Assembly (NCBI GenBank): GCA_025359585.1
Contig: JANYFX010000173.1
Coordinates: forward strand, 1 to 6,067
Direction: 5' to 3'
Length of the DNA stretch: 6,067 nucleotides
Origin: Rhizobacter sp.
GTDB taxonomy: Bacteria > Pseudomonadota > Gammaproteobacteria > Burkholderiales > Burkholderiaceae_C
Shown: positions 1 to 5,616 of the stretch, piece after piece
Layout of the letters: each line of letters opens with the position of its first letter
Numbering within the stretch: the stretch's first letter is position 1
Program-made: the position numbers and the translations under genes
The notes under the pieces: model-generated
Told to the model about the DNA's origin: nothing
The model's input: only the letters and a program-made list of their open reading frames with translations
Database searches by the model: none

Positions 1-99
1 GAAGCGACGCACCTGCTCAATCTCGAGGCCGAACCCAGCGGGTGGACATGGCCGCGTCAGACGAAACTGCCGTTGCCTGACATAGGCTCCGACAACTGA
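1..99 (+). CDS. C-terminal end of an unidentified protein (partial)
   Basis: Frame 1 is open from the left edge to a TGA at 97-99, giving 32 C-terminal residues that end in LPLPDIGSDN. About three quarters of the codons end in G or C, as in the intact genes of the window. The other two plus-strand frames look less like coding sequence, and frame 3 stops at 78-80. The TGA overlaps the ribosome binding site of the next gene, and only 11 bases separate it from that gene's ATG, a typical operon junction. The visible piece is too short to assign a family. It could still be a chance open frame, because 32 codons without a stop is common in GC-rich DNA. Confidence 0.5.
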   Translation, partial: EATHLLNLEAEPSGWTWPRQTKLPLPDIGSDN

Positions 100-101
100 G
101 G
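98..101 (+). promoter_or_regulatory. Ribosome binding site for the 251-aa gene
   Basis: GAGG lies nine bases before the ATG at 111 and overlaps the TGA of the preceding partial ORF. The frame of the 251-aa gene is closed by a TGA at 78-80, and 111 is the first ATG after it, so site and stop together fix the start. The overlap suggests translational coupling to the upstream gene. Confidence 0.55.
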
Positions 102-110
102 TTCCAAGCC

Positions 111-866
111 ATGGATGAGTATCGTCAGAAGGTCCCGATGATCTCGCCGTGGGCAACGAAGCCCGGTTATCTTCCAGTGCGAAAGGGCGCAGTGCGATTC
201 GCCTTTGGTTTTCCAGAAGCGTTGACGTCCAACGCTTGGAGGATGTGGGCGAACAAGGCAGGCGACGTCTACCTGGCCTGTCGCGACAACATGCGCGAGA
301 CCAAGGTCAGTCTCCATGCGTCAGGCCGATGGCGTATGGCGTTCACATCCGAAGCGATCGCGAAACGCCCCGACCTTCTGAAGCAGGGACAGGATCGCGC
401 GTGGGAGGTATGGGACCAGCCACCAGAGACGCTTCCCGACACTGTCGTCGCCTTTCGCCTGTACTTTCCGACCTCCGAGCTTGCGCTCAACCAAACTCAC
501 CGCGAGTCGGATGCATGGTCGAAAGTGATATTCATCGAGCCAGCACCGCCGAGCAGGATGTCCGTTGTCACGCTGTTCATCGCCAACTTCGATGCGAACA
601 TCGTCCACGGCACTGAGCCGAGCTTTCGGTTGGCCAGCATCGCTCTATCAACGGGACGCTGGGCCCAACTCGTGGCGCACTATGACCTTGAAGGAAATGT
701 GCACGACATCATTCGAGATGGTCTGGCGCGAGGCGCTGGACAGATGGACGCCTCCACGCTGAGGCGATGGCCGGCGTCCTCCTATGCGTATTTCTTCGGT
801 CAATGCCCGGATGGCGCTCGATTCATCGTCGGTGCCAAAGCACCTCCACCATCAAACATCGGGTAG
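111..866 (+). CDS. Conserved-looking hypothetical protein, 251 aa
   Basis: This is an intact 251-residue ORF ending in TAG. I recognise no named domain, catalytic motif, signal peptide or membrane helix, so no function is given. It looks like a soluble, folded alpha/beta protein, rich in Trp and aromatic residues. Residues 40-80 form a dense block containing SNAWRMWANKAGDVYLACR and then KVSLHASGRWRMAFT. A second block around 97-123 contains RAWEVWDQPPETLPD followed by FRLYFPTSEL. A beta-rich stretch follows at about 136-163, and the C-terminus is Pro-rich (APPPSNIG). The style resembles uncharacterised bacterial proteins with a K-V-S-L-H-x-S-G core, but I recall no biochemical role for them. 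It appears to be the second gene of an operon with the partial ORF at the left edge, and it converges on the phage genes with 41 bp between stop codons. It could be host DNA flanking a prophage or a phage accessory gene. Confidence 0.85.
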   Translation: MDEYRQKVPMISPWATKPGYLPVRKGAVRFAFGFPEALTSNAWRMWANKAGDVYLACRDNMRETKVSLHASGRWRMAFTSEAIAKRPDLLKQGQDRAWEVWDQPPETLPDTVVAFRLYFPTSELALNQTHRESDAWSKVIFIEPAPPSRMSVVTLFIANFDANIVHGTEPSFRLASIALSTGRWAQLVAHYDLEGNVHDIIRDGLARGAGQMDASTLRRWPASSYAYFFGQCPDGARFIVGAKAPPPSNIG

Positions 867-900
867 CTGGACGCGATGCGGTCGTCCTCTCCCGGCATTT

Positions 901-928
901 CAGACGATCACCGACCTATCGGCGTCTG
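901..928. terminator. Imperfect hairpin at the convergent gene junction (weak terminator candidate)
   Basis: CAGACG at 901-906 pairs with CGTCTG at 923-928, and inside it CCGA (911-914) pairs with TCGG (919-922) around a CCTA loop. The left arm has a 4-base bulge, ATCA. The structure sits between two convergent genes and covers the TGA (910-908) of the minus-strand gene. Neither strand has a following T-run, so an intrinsic terminator is unproven. The inverted repeat could be chance. Confidence 0.25.
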
Positions 929-2041
929 CTCCTGGGTATTCCTCGCCTCGATGGCCTGAAGCACCCAGCGTTCGCGATTCGAGAGCTCACGCGGCGCTCC
1001 GACGGCTCGGACGAACAGCGTGAACGGTTTCGAGTAGGCGAAGCTGCGCACTGCGGCGGGCTGTGCAGGAGTGCCTGCGGCCTTGGCAGCCCTCAGGAAC
1101 TCGGGCGAGGCGATCAGCGCGTCGACGGCCCTGTCCGCCGCCGGCCGGGCGCCCTTGGTCAGCGCGCTTGCGAGAGCTGCGCCCACACCAGGTCCGAGGA
1201 TCGGCGTCGCGACCGTCCCTACGGCCACGCCAACGCCGCCGCGCTTGGCCGCGTCGTACAGCTTGCCCGCGAGCGTGTCCGCGGCCTTGAACTGCTCCTG
1301 GACGGCTTGGATGCGGCCCGTCGTGATGCGCTCTTTCGTGGCAGCGCTGATGCCCTGCGAGACGCGGTACAGGTCGCTGACCTGCTTGCGTGCGGCCGGC
1401 GGCAGGTTCGACATCAACGCCGCGTGCGCCTGCTTGTTGCGCAGCAGTCCGTCGTACCACTTCTCGAATTGGCCGAAGCCGATCGGCCCGCGCGTGCCGG
1501 CGGTGCGGAAGGCCGACGCCAAGCCAGAAGCGGCAACCTCTTGGCGCATCTCCTGGGGCACCGCGCTGAGCAGCCGGATCAGCTTCGATGCGTCGCCAGA
1601 GGGCAGGGCGCGCACCGAGCTTGAAAGCGGACCCACAAGGCTGTCGGTCAGCTTCTTGCCGAAGAGCGACTTCATGTCGTCTTCGAGGCCCTTGCGCACA
1701 GCGACCGAAGCGCTCGCGGCCTTGTACAGGTCTCCGGCGCCTGCCGCTTCGGCCACGGCCTGCTGGTCCTGCGACAAGGTGCCGTAGAGCTTCTTCAGCA
1801 TGCCCGACTCCGAGTCCGCGAACGGGCCAGAGGCCTTGTGCATGGCCTGGCCGATCTGCTTGCGCACCTGGTCGAGGTAGGCATAGGTCAACGGCGCGCC
1901 GTCGCCATTCAACGCGCCGAGCAGCTTGCCCTCGGTCGGCAGCAGGCGCGCCTCACCGCCGACCTCATCGGCGTGCTGTTTCAAGAACGCGAGAGTGTTC
2001 TCTGCCGGCGCAGCAGTCTTTGCCGGGATCGCGGCACGCAC
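908..2041 (-). CDS. C-terminal segment of the broken large internal virion protein, 377 codons
   Basis: The open frame begins directly after the TAG at 2044-2042 and ends at TGA 910-908. The GTG at 2041 can be called a start, but no ribosome binding site lies at a useful distance before it. The valine is more likely an internal codon of the ancestral gene. The segment is largely alpha-helical and Ala-rich. A Gly/Val/Ala hydrophobic stretch at residues 268-295 (GGVGVAVGTVATPILGPGVG onward) could insert in or lie along a membrane, a property expected of ejection proteins that form a channel across the cell envelope. That role is inference. The C-terminus is polar (ARNTQEQTPIGR). If expressed alone, this piece has no catalytic domain. 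It is the last gene piece of the minus-strand block and converges on the plus-strand 251-aa gene. Confidence 0.65.
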   Translation of the reverse strand: MRAAIPAKTAAPAENTLAFLKQHADEVGGEARLLPTEGKLLGALNGDGAPLTYAYLDQVRKQIGQAMHKASGPFADSESGMLKKLYGTLSQDQQAVAEAAGAGDLYKAASASVAVRKGLEDDMKSLFGKKLTDSLVGPLSSSVRALPSGDASKLIRLLSAVPQEMRQEVAASGLASAFRTAGTRGPIGFGQFEKWYDGLLRNKQAHAALMSNLPPAARKQVSDLYRVSQGISAATKERITTGRIQAVQEQFKAADTLAGKLYDAAKRGGVGVAVGTVATPILGPGVGAALASALTKGARPAADRAVDALIASPEFLRAAKAAGTPAQPAAVRSFAYSKPFTLFVRAVGAPRELSNRERWVLQAIEARNTQEQTPIGR

Positions 2042-2890
2042 CTAACCATACAGCTGCTCGGCCTTCTGTTCGAGCTCGGCCTGCGTCGCCTGCATGCGGC
2101 CACGCACGCTTGCGTCGAGTGCGCTCACATCGCTCGTGCCGCCGATCTCATCGATCAGCTTGCTCGCGCGCTCGCCAACCTTCTCCAGGCCGGCCATCTC
2201 GGCAGAGCGAGCCTGCGACCCTGGGATCGACTTCACGGCCTGCGCGAGCTCGCGATAGGCCTGGTTCGTCGTCACGTGGTCGGGCTGCAAGTAATCCTCG
2301 ATGCCGAGACGCTTTGCGGCATCCAGCGTCTTCACGTTCGGGGCAGCCTGCTCGGCGAGCGTCTGCGTGGCGGCCTTTGATCCCATTCCACCCTCGGCCG
2401 CCTTCTTCGCGGCCTGTGCCAGCTCCGCGCCACTCATCATCGACGCCGGCGCAGCAGCGCCCGGGGCAGCGGACGGGGCCGACGTGGCGCCACCAGGTGC
2501 GGCAACAAGCTCATCAGCTGGAACGAACGATTCGCGCCCGTTGGCTTCGACACGTGCGTACATGCGACCGTCCGGGCCGACTTGTGGCTCGACCTGCTTG
2601 AAGCGGACCGGGATGTCGCTGTCCGCGTTGCGCCAGATCATCGACTGCCCCGGAGCGGGCGCTGCAGCAGGGCCTGCAGGCGCCGCGACCGGTGCGGTAG
2701 TGGTGATGGGTGCCTCGACGGGATTCGCGGGCGCAGCGTGCGCGCCTGCGGTCGCCGCGGGTACTTCATTCGCGAGAGCTGCCGGCTCTGGGGCGCCCCG
2801 CGCGCGCTGCAATAGCGCCGCGACAGGTTGCGCCGCCGCGCGCACCGTGTTGACGACCGCCGGCACCGCGCCACCCATGGCCGTGGCCAT
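2042..2890 (-). CDS. Middle segment of the broken large internal virion protein, 282 codons from ATG 2890
   Basis: The frame ends in TAG at 2044-2042. The ATG at 2890 is preceded by AAGGA at 2902-2898 with a 7-base spacer, so independent initiation is possible. Sensible protein extends upstream of this ATG to about 2935, however, so the ATG is probably an internal methionine of the original gene. Residues 33-82 and 130-150 are Ala/Pro/Thr-rich, low-complexity linkers. Between them sits a compact ordered island, residues 84-129, with IWRNADSDIPVRFKQVEPQ, then GPDGRMYARVE and ESFVPADELV. Its alternating hydrophobic pattern suggests a small beta domain. From about residue 150 on it is helical and charged, ending ELEQKAEQLYG. 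It overlaps the out-of-frame tail of the preceding segment by 253 bases, which no ordinary gene pair here does. Confidence 0.6.
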   Translation of the reverse strand: MATAMGGAVPAVVNTVRAAAQPVAALLQRARGAPEPAALANEVPAATAGAHAAPANPVEAPITTTAPVAAPAGPAAAPAPGQSMIWRNADSDIPVRFKQVEPQVGPDGRMYARVEANGRESFVPADELVAAPGGATSAPSAAPGAAAPASMMSGAELAQAAKKAAEGGMGSKAATQTLAEQAAPNVKTLDAAKRLGIEDYLQPDHVTTNQAYRELAQAVKSIPGSQARSAEMAGLEKVGERASKLIDEIGGTSDVSALDASVRGRMQATQAELEQKAEQLYG

Positions 2891-3999
2891 CGCGACTTCC
2901 TTCGGATCGAAGTTGCCGCCGGTCGCGGCCTGCTGGCTTCGATCACGGCCTGGGTCGCGCCTGCGGCGACAGCAGCTCCAGGAATGGTCACGGCTCTACC
3001 GGCGGGTGTGAAGGCTGCCAGCGCACCAAGCACGCGAGGCGCGTCCCCGAGGGTCAGGCCTGGCGGGTAGAAGTAGTCCTTGCCGTCCGACGGAGAGGTG
3101 AATATCCAGTTGCCCTTCGAGTCGCGCCGCTGCGCCATCCCGGGGAAGTTGGCCTTCAGGATCTGCGCGGTCTCGTCGGCGTTCGCGAGCAAGGAGCCGA
3201 GACCGCTTTTCGCGCTGGCCATCGACAGCTGGTTCATCTCCGGCATGCCGGTCCACTCGGGCAACGACTGCGACTCGGGTGTCGCGCGCTCGGCGCCGGT
3301 AACGGCTTCAGAGATTCGGCCGGGCATCGCGGCGAGACGTTCGCCGATGCTGGGCGGAGGCGGCCCGGGAACAGGCAGCGCGCCCGACACCGGCGCTCTG
3401 TCTCCGAGCGGCGCGCCGGGTGGCAGATCATTGCCGGCCAGGTACTTCGCGAAGCCGGCATTCATCTGATCGCGTTTCGGCGCTGCGGCTACTGCGGCCG
3501 GAGCAGGCGTGGTCACCGGGATGGCCGGGTGAGCTTCCATCCAACGAGCGAAGTCGTTGTCGAGCGTCTCCTGCCGCAGCGGTTGCATGCCGGCCGAAAC
3601 CCTCGCGATGTAGGAATCGGTGCGTGGCCCCCAGTTCGCCGTGTCGCCACCGGCGTGGTAGTAGCCGGCCGCAAGCTTCGTGGCGAGATCGGAATCCTGC
3701 GTGCGCTGCTTCGCCCAGTTGAGGCCGTCCTTCAGCACGATGCCCGCCACCTCCGCCGCGTTCTGCGGGCTCAGGTAGGCATCGATGCCATCGCGTTCGA
3801 GCACCAGTTTCCGAGTAGTCGGCGTCACCTGGAACGGCGTGCGGGCGTTCGCCTCAGAAACTTGGTCGGCGTTACTTTTCTCCCTGTTGTTCAGCACCGA
3901 CACCAGCAAGCCGGCGGGGAGGCCCAGCTTCTTCTCGGTGCCCGCCGCGAGGTCCGACCAGTAGGGGTCGCGGTAGGAGTTCGGCGTCCCGGACGCCAT
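2638..3999 (-). CDS. Lytic-transglycosylase-like N-terminal segment of the large internal virion protein
   Basis: Start choice: GTG 4002 and ATG 3999 are adjacent in frame. I take ATG 3999 because it overlaps the upstream TGA as TGATG and has GGGGG at 4010-4006 with a 6-base spacer. Residues 23-134 resemble a soluble lytic transglycosylase fold: KLGLPAGLLVSVLNNREKSN with E40 as candidate catalytic Glu, then ARTPFQVTPTTRK (52-64) in place of the usual GLMQ-x-MP block, AAGYYHAGG (110-118) in place of AAYNAG, and YIARV (130-134). Such domains cleave peptidoglycan between MurNAc and GlcNAc. In T7 gp16 the domain opens the wall during DNA entry. A Pro-rich linker follows (about 165-225). Residues 297-355 hold NWIFTSPSDGKDYFYPPG and a Gly/Ala-rich hydrophobic stretch. 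True coding seems to end near 2935, and the remaining roughly 100 codons to the TGA at 2640-2638 are Arg-rich out-of-frame sequence. Confidence 0.7.
   Translation of the reverse strand: MASGTPNSYRDPYWSDLAAGTEKKLGLPAGLLVSVLNNREKSNADQVSEANARTPFQVTPTTRKLVLERDGIDAYLSPQNAAEVAGIVLKDGLNWAKQRTQDSDLATKLAAGYYHAGGDTANWGPRTDSYIARVSAGMQPLRQETLDNDFARWMEAHPAIPVTTPAPAAVAAAPKRDQMNAGFAKYLAGNDLPPGAPLGDRAPVSGALPVPGPPPPSIGERLAAMPGRISEAVTGAERATPESQSLPEWTGMPEMNQLSMASAKSGLGSLLANADETAQILKANFPGMAQRRDSKGNWIFTSPSDGKDYFYPPGLTLGDAPRVLGALAAFTPAGRAVTIPGAAVAAGATQAVIEASRPRPAATSIRRKSRWPRPWVARCRRSSTRCARRRNLSRRYCSARGAPQSRQLSRMKYPRRPQARTLRPRIPSRHPSPLPHRSRRLQALLQRPLRGSR
2898..2902 (-). promoter_or_regulatory. Possible internal ribosome binding site before ATG 2890
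   Basis: AAGGA lies 7 bases before ATG 2890, inside the large reading region and just downstream of the frameshift. It could let ribosomes start the middle segment separately. The same bases encode Lys-Glu in NFDPKEVAM, so the match may be a coincidence of coding. Confidence 0.3.
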
Positions 4000-5360
4000 C
4001 ACTTGCCCCCGGTCGATTGCAGGTACTGGATCACTTGGTCGTGCGTCGAGCCGGGGAACTTCTGGAGCAAGCGATTCACATCGCTTTCCTTCAGAGCGCC
4101 GTACTCCGGGTGCTGCATCACAAATGCACCGCCCGCCGCAGGCAGCTTGCCCGAGCCGACGAGCTTGCCCTGACTCTTCTGCAGTGTTGAGCGAATGACG
4201 CCGAGGGCGTTCTTGAGCGAATCGACGGATTGATCCGGGTCAAGGCTTGCCACCGCACGCTCGATGCGCGCGCCCTCGGCATCAGACAACGACCCCTGCC
4301 CCTTCATCTTCTGAACCGCCGACAGGAACTGCTGCGACTTGACCGTGTCGAGCATCGCGCGGAAGTCCTTCGCGTCCGTGCCTGGAATCATCGAAAGCAT
4401 CTTCCCCGACGTACTGCCTGCACTGCCGATGCCGCCCTCAGAGAACACGCCACCGGAGCCGATCAAACCACCCTTCAGGCCGGGGTGCTTCATCAGCGCG
4501 TCGACCGTGTAGAGGGCCTGGCCGAGCGTGTCCATCTGGTCCTGCGCGTCAGTTGACGCGGCCTGCTTCTTCAAGTCGAGCTCAGCCTGCAGCTTGTCGC
4601 GTTCGAGTTGGAGCTGGCCACGCTGCGTCTCGCTGTTGGCCTGCTTGATCTGCGTGTCCAACACGGCGATGCGCCGCTCCGAACGCTTCGTCTCGATCTC
4701 TTCGGCACGGTAGGAGTTGTCGAGCCCCGTTTTCGTCGTAGCGTTGTCAGCCTCGGCGCCCTTGATGATGGCGTCGGCCTTCTTGATCGCGAGATCGGCC
4801 GGCGCGAGTGCCGCGTCGCGATCTTCCTTGCCGAGCGCGGCAAGCGTGGTGGCCACCTTCGAGCCGTCCGGGTGGGCGGCCAGTTGCGGCATGATCATTG
4901 CGCCCAGCGCGAATTGCGGATGCTCCTTGACCACGCCGGCAGCGGCACGCAGCGCCTGCGACTTCTCATTCGGGCCGCCGGCCTTCTCCATGGCGTCGGC
5001 GCGCGCGTTCATCAGATCTACAGCGATCTGCGGCTGCCCGGCTTTGATCGAGGCTCCCCACTGCGACAGGTCGGACAGGTGCGTTTGCTGTTGCGCTGTG
5101 TTGAGGCTGTTCCATGCCTTGGTCAGCGGCTCGGCTAGGCCTGGCATGAGCGTCATCACCCGCGCGTAGTCGGCGCCGGTGGCGTTCGGGTTGTTCGCGA
5201 GAGCATAAAGTGCCTGCTGTTGGGCCTGCGCGGTCTGCTGCTTTTGCTGCAGTGCGAGCTGGTTGGCTTGGTCATCACGAATGCCTGCACCCGCTTGGTA
5301 ACCGGCGATGGCCGACTGGAATGGGGTGGCGACGTCAATGTCGTACCGGATGGGGTCCAT
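3999..5360 (-). CDS. Phage DNA-ejection / internal virion protein, 453 aa
   Basis: This intact 453-residue protein ends in TGA 4001-3999. The ATG at 5360 has AGGAG five bases upstream. The N-terminus, ATPFQSAIAGYQAGAGIRDD (11-30), followed by a Gln-rich coiled-coil segment (31-54, LALQQKQQTAQAQQQALYAL), is the usual opening of podoviral ejection proteins. Residues 205-280 form a second, longer charged coiled coil (ETKRSERRIAVLDTQIKQ, then LQLERDKLQAELDLKKQ). Residues 292-325 are a Gly/Ser-rich break. Residues 327-400 carry GTDAKDFRAMLDTVKSQQFL and KMKGQGSLSDAEGARIE, a block I associate with phage structural/DNA-transfer proteins. The C-terminus, HPEYGALKESDVNRLLQKFP, is helical. Length is close to P22 gp20 (about 470 aa), but I claim a similar role, not clear homology. 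No signal peptide or membrane helix is seen. It overlaps the transglycosylase gene by one base, so the two are probably made together and packaged in the capsid. Confidence 0.75.
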   Translation of the reverse strand: MDPIRYDIDVATPFQSAIAGYQAGAGIRDDQANQLALQQKQQTAQAQQQALYALANNPNATGADYARVMTLMPGLAEPLTKAWNSLNTAQQQTHLSDLSQWGASIKAGQPQIAVDLMNARADAMEKAGGPNEKSQALRAAAGVVKEHPQFALGAMIMPQLAAHPDGSKVATTLAALGKEDRDAALAPADLAIKKADAIIKGAEADNATTKTGLDNSYRAEEIETKRSERRIAVLDTQIKQANSETQRGQLQLERDKLQAELDLKKQAASTDAQDQMDTLGQALYTVDALMKHPGLKGGLIGSGGVFSEGGIGSAGSTSGKMLSMIPGTDAKDFRAMLDTVKSQQFLSAVQKMKGQGSLSDAEGARIERAVASLDPDQSVDSLKNALGVIRSTLQKSQGKLVGSGKLPAAGGAFVMQHPEYGALKESDVNRLLQKFPGSTHDQVIQYLQSTGGK

Positions 5361-5365
5361 GGCGG

Positions 5366-5370
5366 CTCCT
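5366..5370 (-). promoter_or_regulatory. Ribosome binding site of the ejection protein, overlapping the 46-aa ORF's stop
   Basis: AGGAG sits five bases before ATG 5360. Its first two bases are the last two of the TAG (5371-5369) that ends the 46-aa ORF. Ribosomes finishing the small ORF stop on the site, so translational coupling is likely. The overlap also shows that TAG is placed as a normal stop here. Confidence 0.7.
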
Positions 5371-5509
5371 AGATGGGCCGACAGGCAGTCAGCGGACGCG
5401 TCGCGGCGAGGGAGACACCTTGCTCGGTACAGAAGCTGCCAGAGAGGTCTCGGGGGCGCGCACGGCCGGTGAAGTGGTGCGCCGAATAGGCGTCGAGGTC
5501 AGCAGTCAT
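5369..5509 (-). CDS. Small hypothetical protein, 46 aa
   Basis: ATG 5509 is preceded by GGGAG at 5519-5515 with a five-base spacer, one of the best ribosome binding sites in the window. A GTG at 5512 is directly adjacent in frame and could be the start instead. The product begins MTADLDAYSAHHFTGRARPR and ends TACRPI, with two cysteines (28 and 43) and no membrane segment. The ORF ends in TAG inside the ribosome binding site of the ejection protein, eight bases before that gene's ATG. That placement is the main argument that it is translated. In podoviruses a small protein often precedes the larger ejection proteins (P22 gp7, T7 gp14), but this one is much shorter and shows no similarity I can recognise. 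It may be a leader ORF that couples or tunes translation. Confidence 0.55.
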   Translation of the reverse strand: MTADLDAYSAHHFTGRARPRDLSGSFCTEQGVSLAATRPLTACRPI

Positions 5510-5587
5510 CACAACTCCCTTTCGGGGCAGTGAGCGGCTGGGGCACTCAGAACACAGCTATGCGGGACAGGTCCGGCAACGGGGAAC

Positions 5588-5616
5588 AGTATAGGGTTCA
5601 GCTACCGCGACGAGAA
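5588..5616 (-). promoter_or_regulatory. Weak sigma-70-like promoter candidate
   Basis: TATACT (5593-5588) is a close match to a -10 box and lies in the 88-bp gap, just after the TGA of the 138-aa gene. The hexamer 17 bases upstream, TTCTCG (5616-5611), matches only three positions of TTGACA. It could drive the 46-aa ORF and the ejection genes. Phage late regions are usually read from one distant promoter, and the AT-rich hexamer may be chance. The rest of the gap (5510-5587) shows only a short imperfect hairpin at 5561-5578, with no T-run. Confidence 0.2.

Larger units (their letters stand above)
908..3999 (-). pseudogene. Very large internal virion/ejection protein with N-terminal lytic transglycosylase domain, broken by a frameshift and an amber codon
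   Basis: Three consecutive minus-strand reading segments join into one plausible protein of about 1030 residues. Segment 1 runs from the ATG at 3999 to about 2935 (residues 1-355). Segment 2 continues in the -1 frame to the TAG at 2044-2042 (about 297 residues). Segment 3 continues in the same frame as segment 2, with no gap, to the TGA at 910-908 (377 residues). After residue 355, segment 1's own frame turns Arg/Pro/Ser-rich and loses protein character, while the -1 frame reads sensibly (QQAATGGNFDPKEVAMA) from the same point. Across the TAG the text reads EQKAEQLYG, stop, VRAAIPAKT, helical on both sides. The layout (muralytic domain first, then long Ala-rich helical regions with Gly-rich hydrophobic stretches) fits T7 gp16-like internal virion proteins. 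Two separate lesions suggest decay. Sequencing error is the main alternative. Confidence 0.7.

Noticed and set aside
57..317. Minus-strand 86-aa ORF at the left end
   Set aside because: It is antisense to the 251-aa gene and the preceding partial ORF, with no supporting signal.
2042..2044. TAG reassigned to glutamine (alternative phage genetic code)
   Set aside because: TAG ends the 46-aa ORF exactly in the next gene's ribosome binding site and also ends the 251-aa gene. The same broken gene also carries a frameshift, which recoding would not explain.
767..2601. Long plus-strand open frames opposite the virion gene (for example 767-1624, 1588-2601, 1071-1787)
   Set aside because: They are Arg-, Ala- and Ser-rich shadow frames that are expected opposite GC-rich coding sequence, and they overlap each other and clear minus-strand coding.
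2660..2690. Palindromic CTGCAG/CCTGCAGG cluster as a protein-binding site
   Set aside because: It lies within the Ala/Pro-rich linker coding region, where GCx and CCx codons create such palindromes by chance.
2638..2930. Arg/Pro-rich C-terminal tail of the transglycosylase reading frame
   Set aside because: It is about 100 codons of biased, repetitive composition overlapping a better reading frame. It is best explained as out-of-frame translation after the frameshift, not as a nucleic-acid-binding tail.
4571..4843. Minus-strand Arg/Ser-rich ORF inside the ejection protein gene
   Set aside because: It is an alternate frame of the coiled-coil region with no start signal, and its composition follows from the overlapping codons.
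5210..5533. Plus-strand 107-aa ORF across the start of the ejection gene
   Set aside because: It lies opposite the ejection gene start and the 46-aa ORF, both of which have strong ribosome binding sites. No site precedes the plus-strand start that would favour it.
5561..5578. Inverted repeat TGCGGGA/TCCGGCA in the 88-bp gap as a terminator or operator
   Set aside because: It is two 3-bp stems split by a mismatch, with no T-run; this is within chance for GC-rich DNA.
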